Below, piece after piece: positions 17,187 to 25,156 of a stretch of 64,000 nucleotides of DNA. The notes under the pieces are model-generated. The model was given only the letters and a program-made list of their open reading frames with translations. It searched no databases and had not been told where the DNA came from. Numbering within the stretch: the first letter of the stretch is position 1; each line of letters starts with the position of its first letter. The stretch is from Corynebacterium callunae DSM 20147 (GTDB lineage: Bacteria > Actinomycetota > Actinomycetes > Mycobacteriales > Mycobacteriaceae), in contig NC_020506.1 of the NCBI RefSeq assembly GCF_000344785.1, positions 2,542,001-2,606,000 of the forward strand. Direction: 5' to 3'. The translations under genes and the position numbers were made by a program.

Positions 17187-19460
17187 TTAGCTGGAGCTTG
17201 AGCTAGATCCACCCATGCCACAGAGCACAGGAATGGAAATCAGGGCCAAAGCACCGGCAGCGTAGAGCCCCTGGGACGCAAGATTAGGATTCACATTATT
17301 TGCAGCATCGGCAAGTGAACGGTTAATACTTTGCAGCCACTCAGGCTGGTTTGGCTGACGGATACCCGCAGTATCAATAATGTGGCGAGTTTGACGCTCG
17401 ATCTCCACATTGATGGAACGTGCGATTGGCTCCAAGGCTGGGCCTGCGACCTGGCCAAGAGCACCCAATGCGATCAGCAGCGCCGCAATGCCGGCTGCTG
17501 GGGAACTTAGACACTGCTGCAGGAAGTCAGTGGATCCGTTTGCACTTCCGTTATTACCGGTACCACCATCAATATCGAGGACGGTGATGATGAAAGTCTC
17601 AGTCACAGAATTGTTTCCGTTGGTTGCGGTAACAGTGACTTCATATTCACCAACTTCGGTTGGAGTTCCTGAAATTTCGCCATCTTCATAGGTCACGCCA
17701 TCAGGCAGACCATCCACTGTCACTTCGGATCCCTCAGGGGCACTTACCGGAATAACGTTGTCGATTGCGTCACCGATAGTGATGGTTTGGTCATCGATTG
17801 CGTCGATGGCAATGCCACCGACAGGAGCCCAATCCTTGTCAGCATCAACGGTAACGCGGGAGATTGGCAGATCCACAAGACCATTAAGCACGTTGACTCG
17901 AATTGCTGAAACAGTAAATGCATCAGCTGGAGTAGTGATAGCTCCAGTCTTGGAGTTTGGACGAGCAGGAATGGTGTTTACTGCGCCCACCTGTGGGTTT
18001 GGCTGATCATTCAAGGTGATGCGAAGAATGCCAGGATCACCCAAGACGCCGGTCAAACCCTGTACCAAAGGTGCAATAATGCCGCTAACACCCTCATCAA
18101 GAGTGTTGTTAATCAGTGGATCAACAACCTTATTCAGGGCGGTCTCCAAGGTGGTTCCCACAGTTCCCAGCAGGGCAAGTACTGCATTGGTTACCAAGCT
18201 AGCGTTTCGGCCGAAAGCCTCTACACTTACAGTGGTTGCATCACCATCGAGGAGCTGGTTAAGAGTTCCGTCGATATCAACCTGTGCCAAATCTACGCCC
18301 AGGACCTTCGCACCAAGACCAAGGGTTACATGAGTTTCCAGCAGGCCTTCATCAACAGCAGCACGGACATCAGTCAACAGCTGGTTGAGCAGAGTTTGAA
18401 TTTCACCCTCAATCTGCTGCACTGCTACATCGGTAAGCAGATCAGTGTTGGGATCGACAGCGGAGGTTCCACCCAGAGCTTCGAGGTTGACGTTTACAGT
18501 GCCAGTGGAAAGGTCAATGGACACGGCATTACCTTGCAGGGTTCCGCCCACGAGTGGAACCAAAGCTTCTTGAATATTGGAGTCCAAGGCCAAGGTTGGC
18601 TCTTCGACGTCAATAACGCCCAAAACGTTGAGAACATCAAACACTCCACCAAGTAACCCGGTCAGGGGGTTGAGCAAGCTGTCATCACCAGCCACCTGAG
18701 TTACAGCGGTATCAATGGAGACACCCAAACCGTTTTCTTCACCGATGAGGAGTTCGGTAACGTCCGCTACTAGCGGGCTCTTGACCTGAAGGTCAACGTT
18801 GGAAAGTGCATATTCAGAAGTGACCTGATCGCCAGTGCGGGAAGCGGAGGCGCTGGCTGCACCGATACGCAGGGAAAGTGCACTAATAACGTCTTCAGAG
18901 ATCACATCTGCACTACCCAGGATATTACTGAGATCCAAAGTGGTATCCACTGCGGAACCATCCTGGTGTGCACCAAGATCAATGGAGCCATCTTCATTAA
19001 CCACACCAGCAGCACCGGAAGCCTTGTTTCCAGCTGGAGTGCTGGCATTTGCGCCAAGTACACCTGCATTACTGTCAATGCTGAGGATGTCAGTTAGTGG
19101 AATCTTAATACCACTAACAATGGTGTCAATACCCTCGAGGGCGGTGAGGTCAATATCGGCGCTATCTGCGGTATCACCAGGGAATTGAGCCTCGGCGCGA
19201 ATTGCTTCCAGAACATTTAAGAAAGCAGCGCTAACGGCTGGATCAACAGAATCTTCGAGGAGCTTGAGGTCAATAACCTGACCCGTTGCAGTGGCGAAGG
19301 GGGCTGAAGCTTCTTGAGCATTGGCAACTGCAGTCATTGAGAGCAAAGGATGGGCAGGTACTGCCACCAAAACACCACCCAGCAATGCGGTGCTGGTGAT
19401 GGTTGCAATGCCAATTCTCATGCTGCGGTTAAGTGCTGAAGCCGAATTCTTGATTTTCAA
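17187..19460 (-). CDS. Large secreted surface protein with Ig-like domain and C-terminal membrane segments
   Basis: About 757 residues. A signal peptide (basic start, ALLGGVLVAVPA core, cleavage after ANA-Q) leads a ~500-residue Asp/Leu/Val-rich region resembling choice-of-anchor G proteins. Near residue 560-640 is an Ig-like domain (SAPEGSEVTVDGLPDGV and GTPTEVGEYEVTVTA). A short Gly/Asn/Ser linker follows, then two hydrophobic segments, each with a nearby cysteine (QQCLSS, VLCGMGG), and a terminal run of serines. There is no LPxTG motif, so it is probably anchored by the hydrophobic tail. I chose the TTG at 19460, 5 bases after GGAGG; an ATG at 19472 is possible but contains that GGAGG. The ligand is unknown; an adhesin or wall-spanning role is inferred. 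Confidence 0.7.
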   Translation of the reverse strand: MKIKNSASALNRSMRIGIATITSTALLGGVLVAVPAHPLLSMTAVANAQEASAPFATATGQVIDLKLLEDSVDPAVSAAFLNVLEAIRAEAQFPGDTADSADIDLTALEGIDTIVSGIKIPLTDILSIDSNAGVLGANASTPAGNKASGAAGVVNEDGSIDLGAHQDGSAVDTTLDLSNILGSADVISEDVISALSLRIGAASASASRTGDQVTSEYALSNVDLQVKSPLVADVTELLIGEENGLGVSIDTAVTQVAGDDSLLNPLTGLLGGVFDVLNVLGVIDVEEPTLALDSNIQEALVPLVGGTLQGNAVSIDLSTGTVNVNLEALGGTSAVDPNTDLLTDVAVQQIEGEIQTLLNQLLTDVRAAVDEGLLETHVTLGLGAKVLGVDLAQVDIDGTLNQLLDGDATTVSVEAFGRNASLVTNAVLALLGTVGTTLETALNKVVDPLINNTLDEGVSGIIAPLVQGLTGVLGDPGILRITLNDQPNPQVGAVNTIPARPNSKTGAITTPADAFTVSAIRVNVLNGLVDLPISRVTVDADKDWAPVGGIAIDAIDDQTITIGDAIDNVIPVSAPEGSEVTVDGLPDGVTYEDGEISGTPTEVGEYEVTVTATNGNNSVTETFIITVLDIDGGTGNNGSANGSTDFLQQCLSSPAAGIAALLIALGALGQVAGPALEPIARSINVEIERQTRHIIDTAGIRQPNQPEWLQSINRSLADAANNVNPNLASQGLYAAGALALISIPVLCGMGGSSSSSS

Positions 19461-19563
19461 CGGGTCCTCCATGGTTTTTAAGGGCCACTCCCCGAAATGG
19501 AAGGTGCACGATTTGGTAATTGAGAGCCAAACCGCACATTAACCAGATAGGTTCCAAAAATGG

Positions 19564-19581
19564 ATAGAACGTTAGTTCTAT
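19564..19581. promoter_or_regulatory. Inverted repeat upstream of the surface protein gene
   Basis: ATAGAAC (19564-19570), a 4-base gap and GTTCTAT (19575-19581) form a perfect repeat about 105 bases upstream of the start. It could be an operator for a dimeric regulator or a hairpin. Confidence 0.45.
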
Positions 19582-20044
19582 TAAAACTTCAACCCGAAAG
19601 GCTATTAAATATTAAGTAATGGAATTTATAAGCAAAAGCCCAGCTTATTCTAATAAAAAATATAAAGAAAATAACATTTAGCCAATTGGCACATAAGAAA
19701 CTCTTAAAAAATTAACACTGCCTCCACCCCCAAAACCTCACCCCCAGGAAGTGTTCTAGATTACTTACTTAAAATGATTTCCCCTAGTGAACACCAAAAT
19801 CGGCAAGAAAACCTAAGAGGAATCAATATCAAGTTTTTCCAAATCGTCAGTAGGTAAACACACTCAACTGGGTTTCATTTTAAATTAACCTAAAGTTTCA
19901 TTAAATAAAACTGGCAAATAGCTAACGTTTCTTATCCAAACGACTATAGACTTAAAAGGTAATTCAAAAAAGAAATAATAGAACATATTGCCTAAAAATT
20001 CTTTGCTGCGTTTTTGCGTCGAAAAGCGCCCTAAAAACACTAAT
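19582..20044. other. AT-rich non-coding stretch
   Basis: No open frame with a ribosome site or recognisable product. The base composition is clearly more AT-rich than the flanking genes, with many A/T runs, typical of promoter-distal or horizontally variable intergenic DNA. It contains the 11-mer motif at 20017-20027. Confidence 0.5.
20017..20027 (-). repeat. GCTTTTCGACG dispersed motif (minus strand)
   Basis: Intergenic copy followed by GCCCTAAAAAC; the mirror of that context (CCCTAAAAAGC) precedes the tandem copies at 39850. Confidence 0.7.
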
Positions 20045-20069
20045 CCCCGCAAGGTTGAACCTTGCGGGG
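20045..20069 (-). terminator. Terminator of the cys operon
   Basis: Perfect 12-base stem CCCCGCAAGGTT/AACCTTGCGGGG with a minimal loop, ending 6 bases after the cysZ stop. A T5 tract follows on the minus strand. Confidence 0.85.
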
Positions 20070-20075
20070 AAAGCT

Positions 20076-20990
20076 CTAAGGGGCTTTGACGATTTCCGGT
20101 TGCGGGACCGGGGTCTGCACATCCTCCGCCAGATGCGCGCGGTAGCGGCGGAAGCCGAGATATGTCAAGCCAAGTCCGAGCACCATGATGATGGCTGGCA
20201 GCACGCCGGTGGGGAATTCGACTCCTATGGCGGCAAGCGCCTTTGGCAAGTTGAGGGCCACAATCAAAGTGCCGACAAAACCGCCCAAGACCGTGGCATT
20301 CACCCGAGAAATCATCCACGCACCAATTGGCGCTGCAACCGCACCACCGATGAGCAGTGCAATAACCGCGGCGAAGTTGGCCACAAGGTCTTCCCACAGC
20401 CCCACCACAAAGCCAAGGGTGGCAGCCAGCGAAACCAAAAATTCCGCGGTATTAACTGTGCCGACCACCTTGCGAGGTTCGGTACGACCCAGTGACAACA
20501 ACGTTGAGGTAGTCACTGGACCCCAGCCACCGCCACCGGAAGCATCAATAAAACCACCTAGCAGGCCTAAGATTCCTAAAAATCCGCGACTATGCGGGCG
20601 CTCATTAAAACTGCGTCGCACCCGACCTTTACTAAAACGCCACACCAAGTTGATGCCGATGAGCGCCAAGATCATGGAGGTCACTGGAGCAGCAGCTGCG
20701 GTAGAAATATTGGACAAAAAGGTCGCGCCGGCGAAGGCACCGATGGCACCTGGAACGCCGAGGCGCAGCACCACTTTCCAATCCACATTGCCAAATTTCC
20801 AGTGACTAATGCCCGATACCAAGGTGGTGCCAACTTCGGCGGTGTGCACAACTGCAGAGGCCTGAGCTGGGCCAAGTCCAGCCAGCATAATCATGATGGT
20901 GGTGGAGGTGACGCCAAAACCCATGCCGAGACCGCCGTCGACAAGCTGCGCTGCGATACCTGCAATCGCGATAAAAATGAGAGTCCGCAT
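20076..20990 (-). CDS. cysZ: TauE/SafE-family permease of the sulfate cluster
   Basis: A 304-residue protein with about eight membrane helices of the TauE/SafE sulfite-exporter family (AGIAAQLVDGGLGMGFG at the N-terminus and GGFIDASGGGGWGP in the middle, both family signatures). In C. glutamicum the last gene of fpr2-cysIXHDNYZ is called cysZ and is thought to move sulfate or sulfite; transport direction is not settled by sequence. It is the last gene of the leftward operon and ends at a strong terminator. Confidence 0.85.
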   Translation of the reverse strand: MRTLIFIAIAGIAAQLVDGGLGMGFGVTSTTIMIMLAGLGPAQASAVVHTAEVGTTLVSGISHWKFGNVDWKVVLRLGVPGAIGAFAGATFLSNISTAAAAPVTSMILALIGINLVWRFSKGRVRRSFNERPHSRGFLGILGLLGGFIDASGGGGWGPVTTSTLLSLGRTEPRKVVGTVNTAEFLVSLAATLGFVVGLWEDLVANFAAVIALLIGGAVAAPIGAWMISRVNATVLGGFVGTLIVALNLPKALAAIGVEFPTGVLPAIIMVLGLGLTYLGFRRYRAHLAEDVQTPVPQPEIVKAP

Positions 20991-21036
20991 TGGCCTAATC
21001 CTTCAAAAGGTTCTGATACATGGTCCCGCTAGAGGG

Positions 21037-21762
21037 TTAGAAAGCTGCCAACAGCTCGGCCAGAGCTGCGCGATAACGGGCAGCTACCAAAGGGGCAAGA
21101 GCAGTGCTAAGTGGAGTGGAGAAAGTAAGTGCAGCGCCGGTAGCGGCACTAATATTGGGAAGTTGATCAAGGACGCGGTCCAACAACAAACCCTCGGTGA
21201 CAAAAAGTGGCAAAATGTGTACCACCTTATGTGCTGCAGCTACCTCAATAACTCCAGCTCCACCAGCACCGGCGCCGCCAGTAGCGGGAACAACTTCAAC
21301 GCTGTGACCGCGGAGTCGGCTCAGGGTCTCCCCCAGCTCAATAACGGCTTCATTTGCTGAAATGTGGGAGCTTCCCACGGAGTACAAGATCACATGAGCA
21401 TCGGCTGGGGCATCTGCTTTAAGCTTCTCCCCCAACACGGCTGCAACATCTGAACCAGTTCCCAAATGTGGACCAACCAGCAGTTCAACGCCATATTTTT
21501 CTTGGGCATCTTTAACTGCTGCTGGCACATCTACTTTGGCATGAAAAGCATTGCTAAAAAGCAGTGGAACTAATCCGGCCTTAGTTACGCCTTGCACACT
21601 GAGCTTCCGCACCACGTCATCAAGTGATGGTTCGGAAAGATCAAGATGTGCTTCCACTGCATCCACACCCAGCATTCGGCCAGTCTCCTGCGTTAATGCA
21701 GTAATGCCAGCGGCGGCGGATGCTTTGCGGGAACCGTGGGAAAGCGTAATCAAGGGGATCAT
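21037..21762 (-). CDS. cysY: Sirohydrochlorin ferrochelatase-like protein (CbiX/SirB type)
   Basis: A 241-residue cytosolic chelatase with two CbiX-like halves. The metal-binding histidines expected in the first half are visible in ITLSHGSRK (about His9) and NAFHAKVDVP. It is predicted to insert Fe2+ into sirohydrochlorin to make the sirohaem needed by CysI, which explains its place in the sulfite reductase operon. It lies 46 bases upstream of cysZ and 112 bases downstream of cysN, with a hairpin between. Confidence 0.85.
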   Translation of the reverse strand: MIPLITLSHGSRKASAAAGITALTQETGRMLGVDAVEAHLDLSEPSLDDVVRKLSVQGVTKAGLVPLLFSNAFHAKVDVPAAVKDAQEKYGVELLVGPHLGTGSDVAAVLGEKLKADAPADAHVILYSVGSSHISANEAVIELGETLSRLRGHSVEVVPATGGAGAGGAGVIEVAAAHKVVHILPLFVTEGLLLDRVLDQLPNISAATGAALTFSTPLSTALAPLVAARYRAALAELLAAF

Positions 21763-21796
21763 GGGTTTTTCCTAATTTTGGTGGCCTTGCTGGCCA

Positions 21797-21819
21797 CTAG
21801 CAGCCGTAGAAGCTGCTAG
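21797..21819 (-). other. Intra-operon hairpin between cysN and cysY
   Basis: CTAGCAGC (21797-21804) pairs with GCTGCTAG (21812-21819). A second small hairpin (AGATCTAG/CTAGATCT, about 21862-21880) overlaps the cysN stop. Neither has a T run; they may set relative mRNA stability. Confidence 0.4.
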
Positions 21820-21874
21820 CAGCCCTCGGGCCCTCCGCCCCTAACTGGGCAAAATGCCGAGCTAGATCTAGTTA

Positions 21875-23188
21875 CTAGATCTGCCAGTTGTTGCGGAGAC
21901 GGTGGCCAACAAGACCAGCGGCGAGGGTATCGCCAGTGGACTGATCGATAAGGAGGAAGGAGCCGATTGCGCCGCGAGCAGCATAATCTTCAACTTCGAG
22001 TTCGCCGGCTACATCGATACGCACATGAGCGATGTCGTTGAGGCCGTAGGAAGCAGGAGCTTCATTGTCATTCTTGCCATCAATGTCGATAACACGGTCG
22101 ATGGCGCCAACACGGCCGCGTACCAACTGGGTGCCATAACGAACCTTGACAGCAGCACCTGGTTTGATGTCGCGATCTGCAAGACCAACCACGGTGGCGT
22201 TGAAGGAGCGTACGGATTCTGGGCGGTCAGCACCGGAGATCAGCTCGCCGCGGATCAGGTCAATTTCCTGAGCCAGGCGCAGTACTACAGCGTCACCAAC
22301 GGCAGCGGTTTGTAGTGGGCCATCGGCAGAGTCAATGTGAGTGACCTCGGTGGTACGGCCTTCTGGCAGGTAGACAGTATCGCCTACGGAGACAGAACCA
22401 GCATTGATGGTGCCGGCATAACCACGGTAATCGGTGGCATGCTCACGGATGACGTACTGGATTGGGAAACGGAAGCCCAGGTCATGCGCACGTCCACGGG
22501 AAACCTCAACAGTTTCCAGGATGTCCAAGACGGTAGGTCCGGTGTACCAATCCATGTTGGTGCTTGGCTCTGCAACGTTGTCGCCTTTGAGTGCAGAGAT
22601 TGGAACCACGTGAGAATCGGTGACGTCCAGTGCCTTTGCCAGGGAGTTGAAGTCCTTTTCAATGGCGCGGAATTTCGCTTCGTCATAGTCAACCAGGTCG
22701 ATCTTGTTCACTGCCAAGATAACGGTGCGTACACCCAGCAACGCTGCCACGGAGAGATGGCGGCGGGTCTGCTCAACAACGCCGTGACGTGCATCAACGA
22801 GTAGTACAACCACCTGGGAGGTGGATACGCCGGTAACGGTGTTACGGGTGTACTGCACGTGACCTGGGGTATCTGCCAGGATGAAGGTGCGCTTGTCGGT
22901 GGCGAAGTAGCGGTATGCCACGTCGATGGTGATGCCCTGCTCACGCTCAGCACGCAGGCCGTCAACCAGGAGGGAAAGGTCTAGGCCTTCAAAACCACGG
23001 TCTGCGGAGGTGCGCTCTACAGAGGCGAGCTGATCAGCCAAAACTGATTTGGTGTCATGCAGCAAACGACCAACGAAGGTGGACTTGCCATCATCGACGG
23101 AGCCTGCGGTGCACAGACGGAGGGTTTCGCGCTCGGCGATTTTAGCTGAAGCTTTTTTATTAGCTCCATCAAGTGTTGCAGCAGTCAT
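21875..23188 (-). CDS. cysN: Sulfate adenylyltransferase large subunit (GTPase)
   Basis: A 437-residue EF-Tu-like GTPase. The P-loop is GSVDDGKSTFVG, the G3 motif DTPGHVQYTRN and the G4 motif NKID, followed by two beta-barrel domains. With CysD it activates sulfate to APS, GTP hydrolysis driving the reaction. There is no fused CysC kinase domain, consistent with an APS rather than PAPS route. Its ATG overlaps the cysD stop (ATGA). Confidence 0.95.
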   Translation of the reverse strand: MTAATLDGANKKASAKIAERETLRLCTAGSVDDGKSTFVGRLLHDTKSVLADQLASVERTSADRGFEGLDLSLLVDGLRAEREQGITIDVAYRYFATDKRTFILADTPGHVQYTRNTVTGVSTSQVVVLLVDARHGVVEQTRRHLSVAALLGVRTVILAVNKIDLVDYDEAKFRAIEKDFNSLAKALDVTDSHVVPISALKGDNVAEPSTNMDWYTGPTVLDILETVEVSRGRAHDLGFRFPIQYVIREHATDYRGYAGTINAGSVSVGDTVYLPEGRTTEVTHIDSADGPLQTAAVGDAVVLRLAQEIDLIRGELISGADRPESVRSFNATVVGLADRDIKPGAAVKVRYGTQLVRGRVGAIDRVIDIDGKNDNEAPASYGLNDIAHVRIDVAGELEVEDYAARGAIGSFLLIDQSTGDTLAAGLVGHRLRNNWQI

Positions 23189-24102
23189 CAGAAGTAGCCT
23201 TCCTTCTTACGGTCTTCCATGGCGGATTCGCTGAGTCGGTCGTCTGCGCGGGTTGCGCCACGCTCGGTGAGGGTAGAGGTTGCGATCTCTTCGATCACAT
23301 CGTCGATGGTGCGAGCTTCGGAAAGCACAGCACCGGTGCAGGACATATCGCCTACGGTGCGGTAACGCACGGTCTTGGTGACAATCTCCTCGCCCTTCTT
23401 AGGGCCGCCCCACTCGCCAGCGGTGAGCCACATGCCATCGCGCTCAAAAACTTCGCGCTGGTGGGAGAAGTAAATTGGAGGCAATTCGATATTGCGAGCA
23501 CCGATGTACTCCCAGATATCAGCTTCGGTCCAGTTGGAGATGGGGAAAACGCGGATGTTTTCGCCTGGCAGGTGTCCACCGTTGTAGAGGTTCCACAACT
23601 CTGGACGCTGACGGCGTGGATCCCAACCACCGAAGGAATCGCGCACCGAGAAGACACGCTCCTTGGCACGGGCACGCTCTTCATCGCGGCGGGCACCACC
23701 AAGCACGGCGTCATAACCTTGCTCAGCAATGGTTTCTACCAAAGGTACGGTCTGCAGTGGGTTGCGGGTGCCGTCTGGGCGTTCCTGCAGGTCACCGCGG
23801 TCGATCCAGTCCTGAACCTTTGCAACACGCAGGCGTGCTCCGGTGCGAGCAACTAGGTTGTCGCGAAATTCCAAAACCTCTGGGAAGTTGTGGCCGGTAT
23901 CCACGTGCAGCAGTTCAAAAGGCACGGTTGCAGGTGCAAAAGCGCGACGAGCTAGCTCATAAACCACCACAGAGTCCTTGCCGCCGGAGAACAGCAGTCC
24001 AACCTTGTCAAATTGGCCTGCCACTTCGCGGAGGATGTGGATGGACTCGTTTTCGAGGTCTTTTAGGTGTGGGGAGAGTTCGGTGTTTAGTGATGTGGTC
24101 AT
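23188..24102 (-). CDS. cysD: Sulfate adenylyltransferase small subunit
   Basis: A 304-residue ATP pyrophosphatase-type subunit. The PP-loop FSGGKDSVV is near residue 42, followed by HVDTGHNFPE and the RRDEERARAKER segment. It catalyses adenylation of sulfate in complex with CysN. The start is the ATG at 24102 that overlaps the cysH stop (ATGA); an upstream in-frame ATG at 24144 is inside cysH and is rejected. Confidence 0.95.
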   Translation of the reverse strand: MTTSLNTELSPHLKDLENESIHILREVAGQFDKVGLLFSGGKDSVVVYELARRAFAPATVPFELLHVDTGHNFPEVLEFRDNLVARTGARLRVAKVQDWIDRGDLQERPDGTRNPLQTVPLVETIAEQGYDAVLGGARRDEERARAKERVFSVRDSFGGWDPRRQRPELWNLYNGGHLPGENIRVFPISNWTEADIWEYIGARNIELPPIYFSHQREVFERDGMWLTAGEWGGPKKGEEIVTKTVRYRTVGDMSCTGAVLSEARTIDDVIEEIATSTLTERGATRADDRLSESAMEDRKKEGYF

Positions 24103-24896
24103 GATGAGTGAAGTCCGCATTCTGTCTTGGCGTTTCCAGCCCAACGGCCGGCCCTAGGGTCTTGTCCTTCTGCAACCGGAAGGGTGCAGGTTTCGCATCC
24201 GATGGATGGGTAACCCTGATGGGTCAAAGGGTGATCGATAAGGTTGTTGGCTTTGATGAACTCATTGGTTTCTTCCAAAGACCAGGTGATAATCGGGGAG
24301 ATTTTCAAACGGCCAGTGGCATCTAAGCTCAAGGCAGGTGCCTGTGCACGAGTTGGTCCATCTGAGCGACGCAGTCCGGTAATCCAACCGGCATAAGGGC
24401 TCAAGGAAGTAGCCAGTGGCTCAACCTTGCGCATCCGGCAGCAGGCGGTCGGGTTGGACAAATAGAGGTTCTTGCCATAAATGGAGTCCTGCTCAGGGCG
24501 GCTGAGCAGCGGCAATGCGGTTACCAATTCCTGTGGGTAACGCTGATCCACGGCACGGGCAACCTCGAGGGTTTCCTTGAAGTGGTAGCCAGTATCCAGG
24601 AAGAGGAAATCGGATTCTGGCAAAAACTGCGATGCCAATTCCGCGAGCACAGTGTTCTCCATGCTCAAGGTCACTGCAATTTTGCCGGGTGCGTGCTCGG
24701 CCGCCCATTCCAAAATGGTTTGTGCGCTGGCGTTATAGAGCTTTTCAGCGTGCTTTTCGACGAGCTCTTCATTGCGGGCCGCGATGTCGGCCGGCAAAGG
24801 CTCGGTAGTGCGGGGACCCTCCGGGGAGACCTCCGGGTCTTTGACAGGACCAGTGTTCTTCAGAACATTGATGCCGTTGATAGATGGGAAAGTCAT
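24099..24896 (-). CDS. cysH: Adenylylsulfate (APS) reductase
   Basis: A 265-residue assimilatory reductase that reduces activated sulfate to sulfite with thioredoxin. The paired cysteines TACCRMRKVEPL and the second pair GCETC bind a 4Fe-4S cluster, the hallmark of APS-type (not PAPS-type) enzymes. The redox cysteine is in the C-terminal TECGLH. It overlaps both cysX (ATGA) and cysD. A copy of the 11-mer GCTTTTCGACG lies within the gene (24752-24762). Confidence 0.94.
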   Translation of the reverse strand: MTFPSINGINVLKNTGPVKDPEVSPEGPRTTEPLPADIAARNEELVEKHAEKLYNASAQTILEWAAEHAPGKIAVTLSMENTVLAELASQFLPESDFLFLDTGYHFKETLEVARAVDQRYPQELVTALPLLSRPEQDSIYGKNLYLSNPTACCRMRKVEPLATSLSPYAGWITGLRRSDGPTRAQAPALSLDATGRLKISPIITWSLEETNEFIKANNLIDHPLTHQGYPSIGCETCTLPVAEGQDPRAGRWAGNAKTECGLHSS

Positions 24897-25156
24897 TGTG
24901 GAGTGTCGCCTCCTTCGTTTATTAGGTGGCCGTGTTTGGCCAGTGATTCTTTAAGTGCTTCTGAAGTTGATTTTGCTGGTGCTGGGCGCTGCTCTGGATC
25001 ATCTTGGCCGTAGTACTTCACTTCGAAGATCCGGGTGCAGTCTGTGCAGAACCAGGCAAATTCTGTTTCCTCATTGGGAAAAAGAGTTTCTCCGGCGCAA
25101 TAGGGGCAGTAGAGCGGGTGATTGCGGTTCGGGTTGGGTTTGCGACGCAGACTCAA
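24893..25156 (-). CDS. cysX: Small CxxC protein of the sulfite reductase operon
   Basis: An 87-residue protein with two CxxC pairs (CPYCAGE and CTDCTR) about 20 residues apart, giving a zinc-ribbon or rubredoxin/ferredoxin-like site. In C. glutamicum CysX is thought to pass electrons between Fpr2 and CysI. It starts with TTG at 25156, overlapping the cysI stop (TTGA), behind GAGGAT. Its C-terminal part is lysine/glutamate-rich. Confidence 0.85.
   Translation of the reverse strand: MSLRRKPNPNRNHPLYCPYCAGETLFPNEETEFAWFCTDCTRIFEVKYYGQDDPEQRPAPAKSTSEALKESLAKHGHLINEGGDTPQ

Noticed and set aside
19885..20397. Minus-strand open frame covering the end of cysZ and the AT-rich spacer
   Set aside because: It overlaps cysZ in another frame and crosses its terminator; no recognisable protein.
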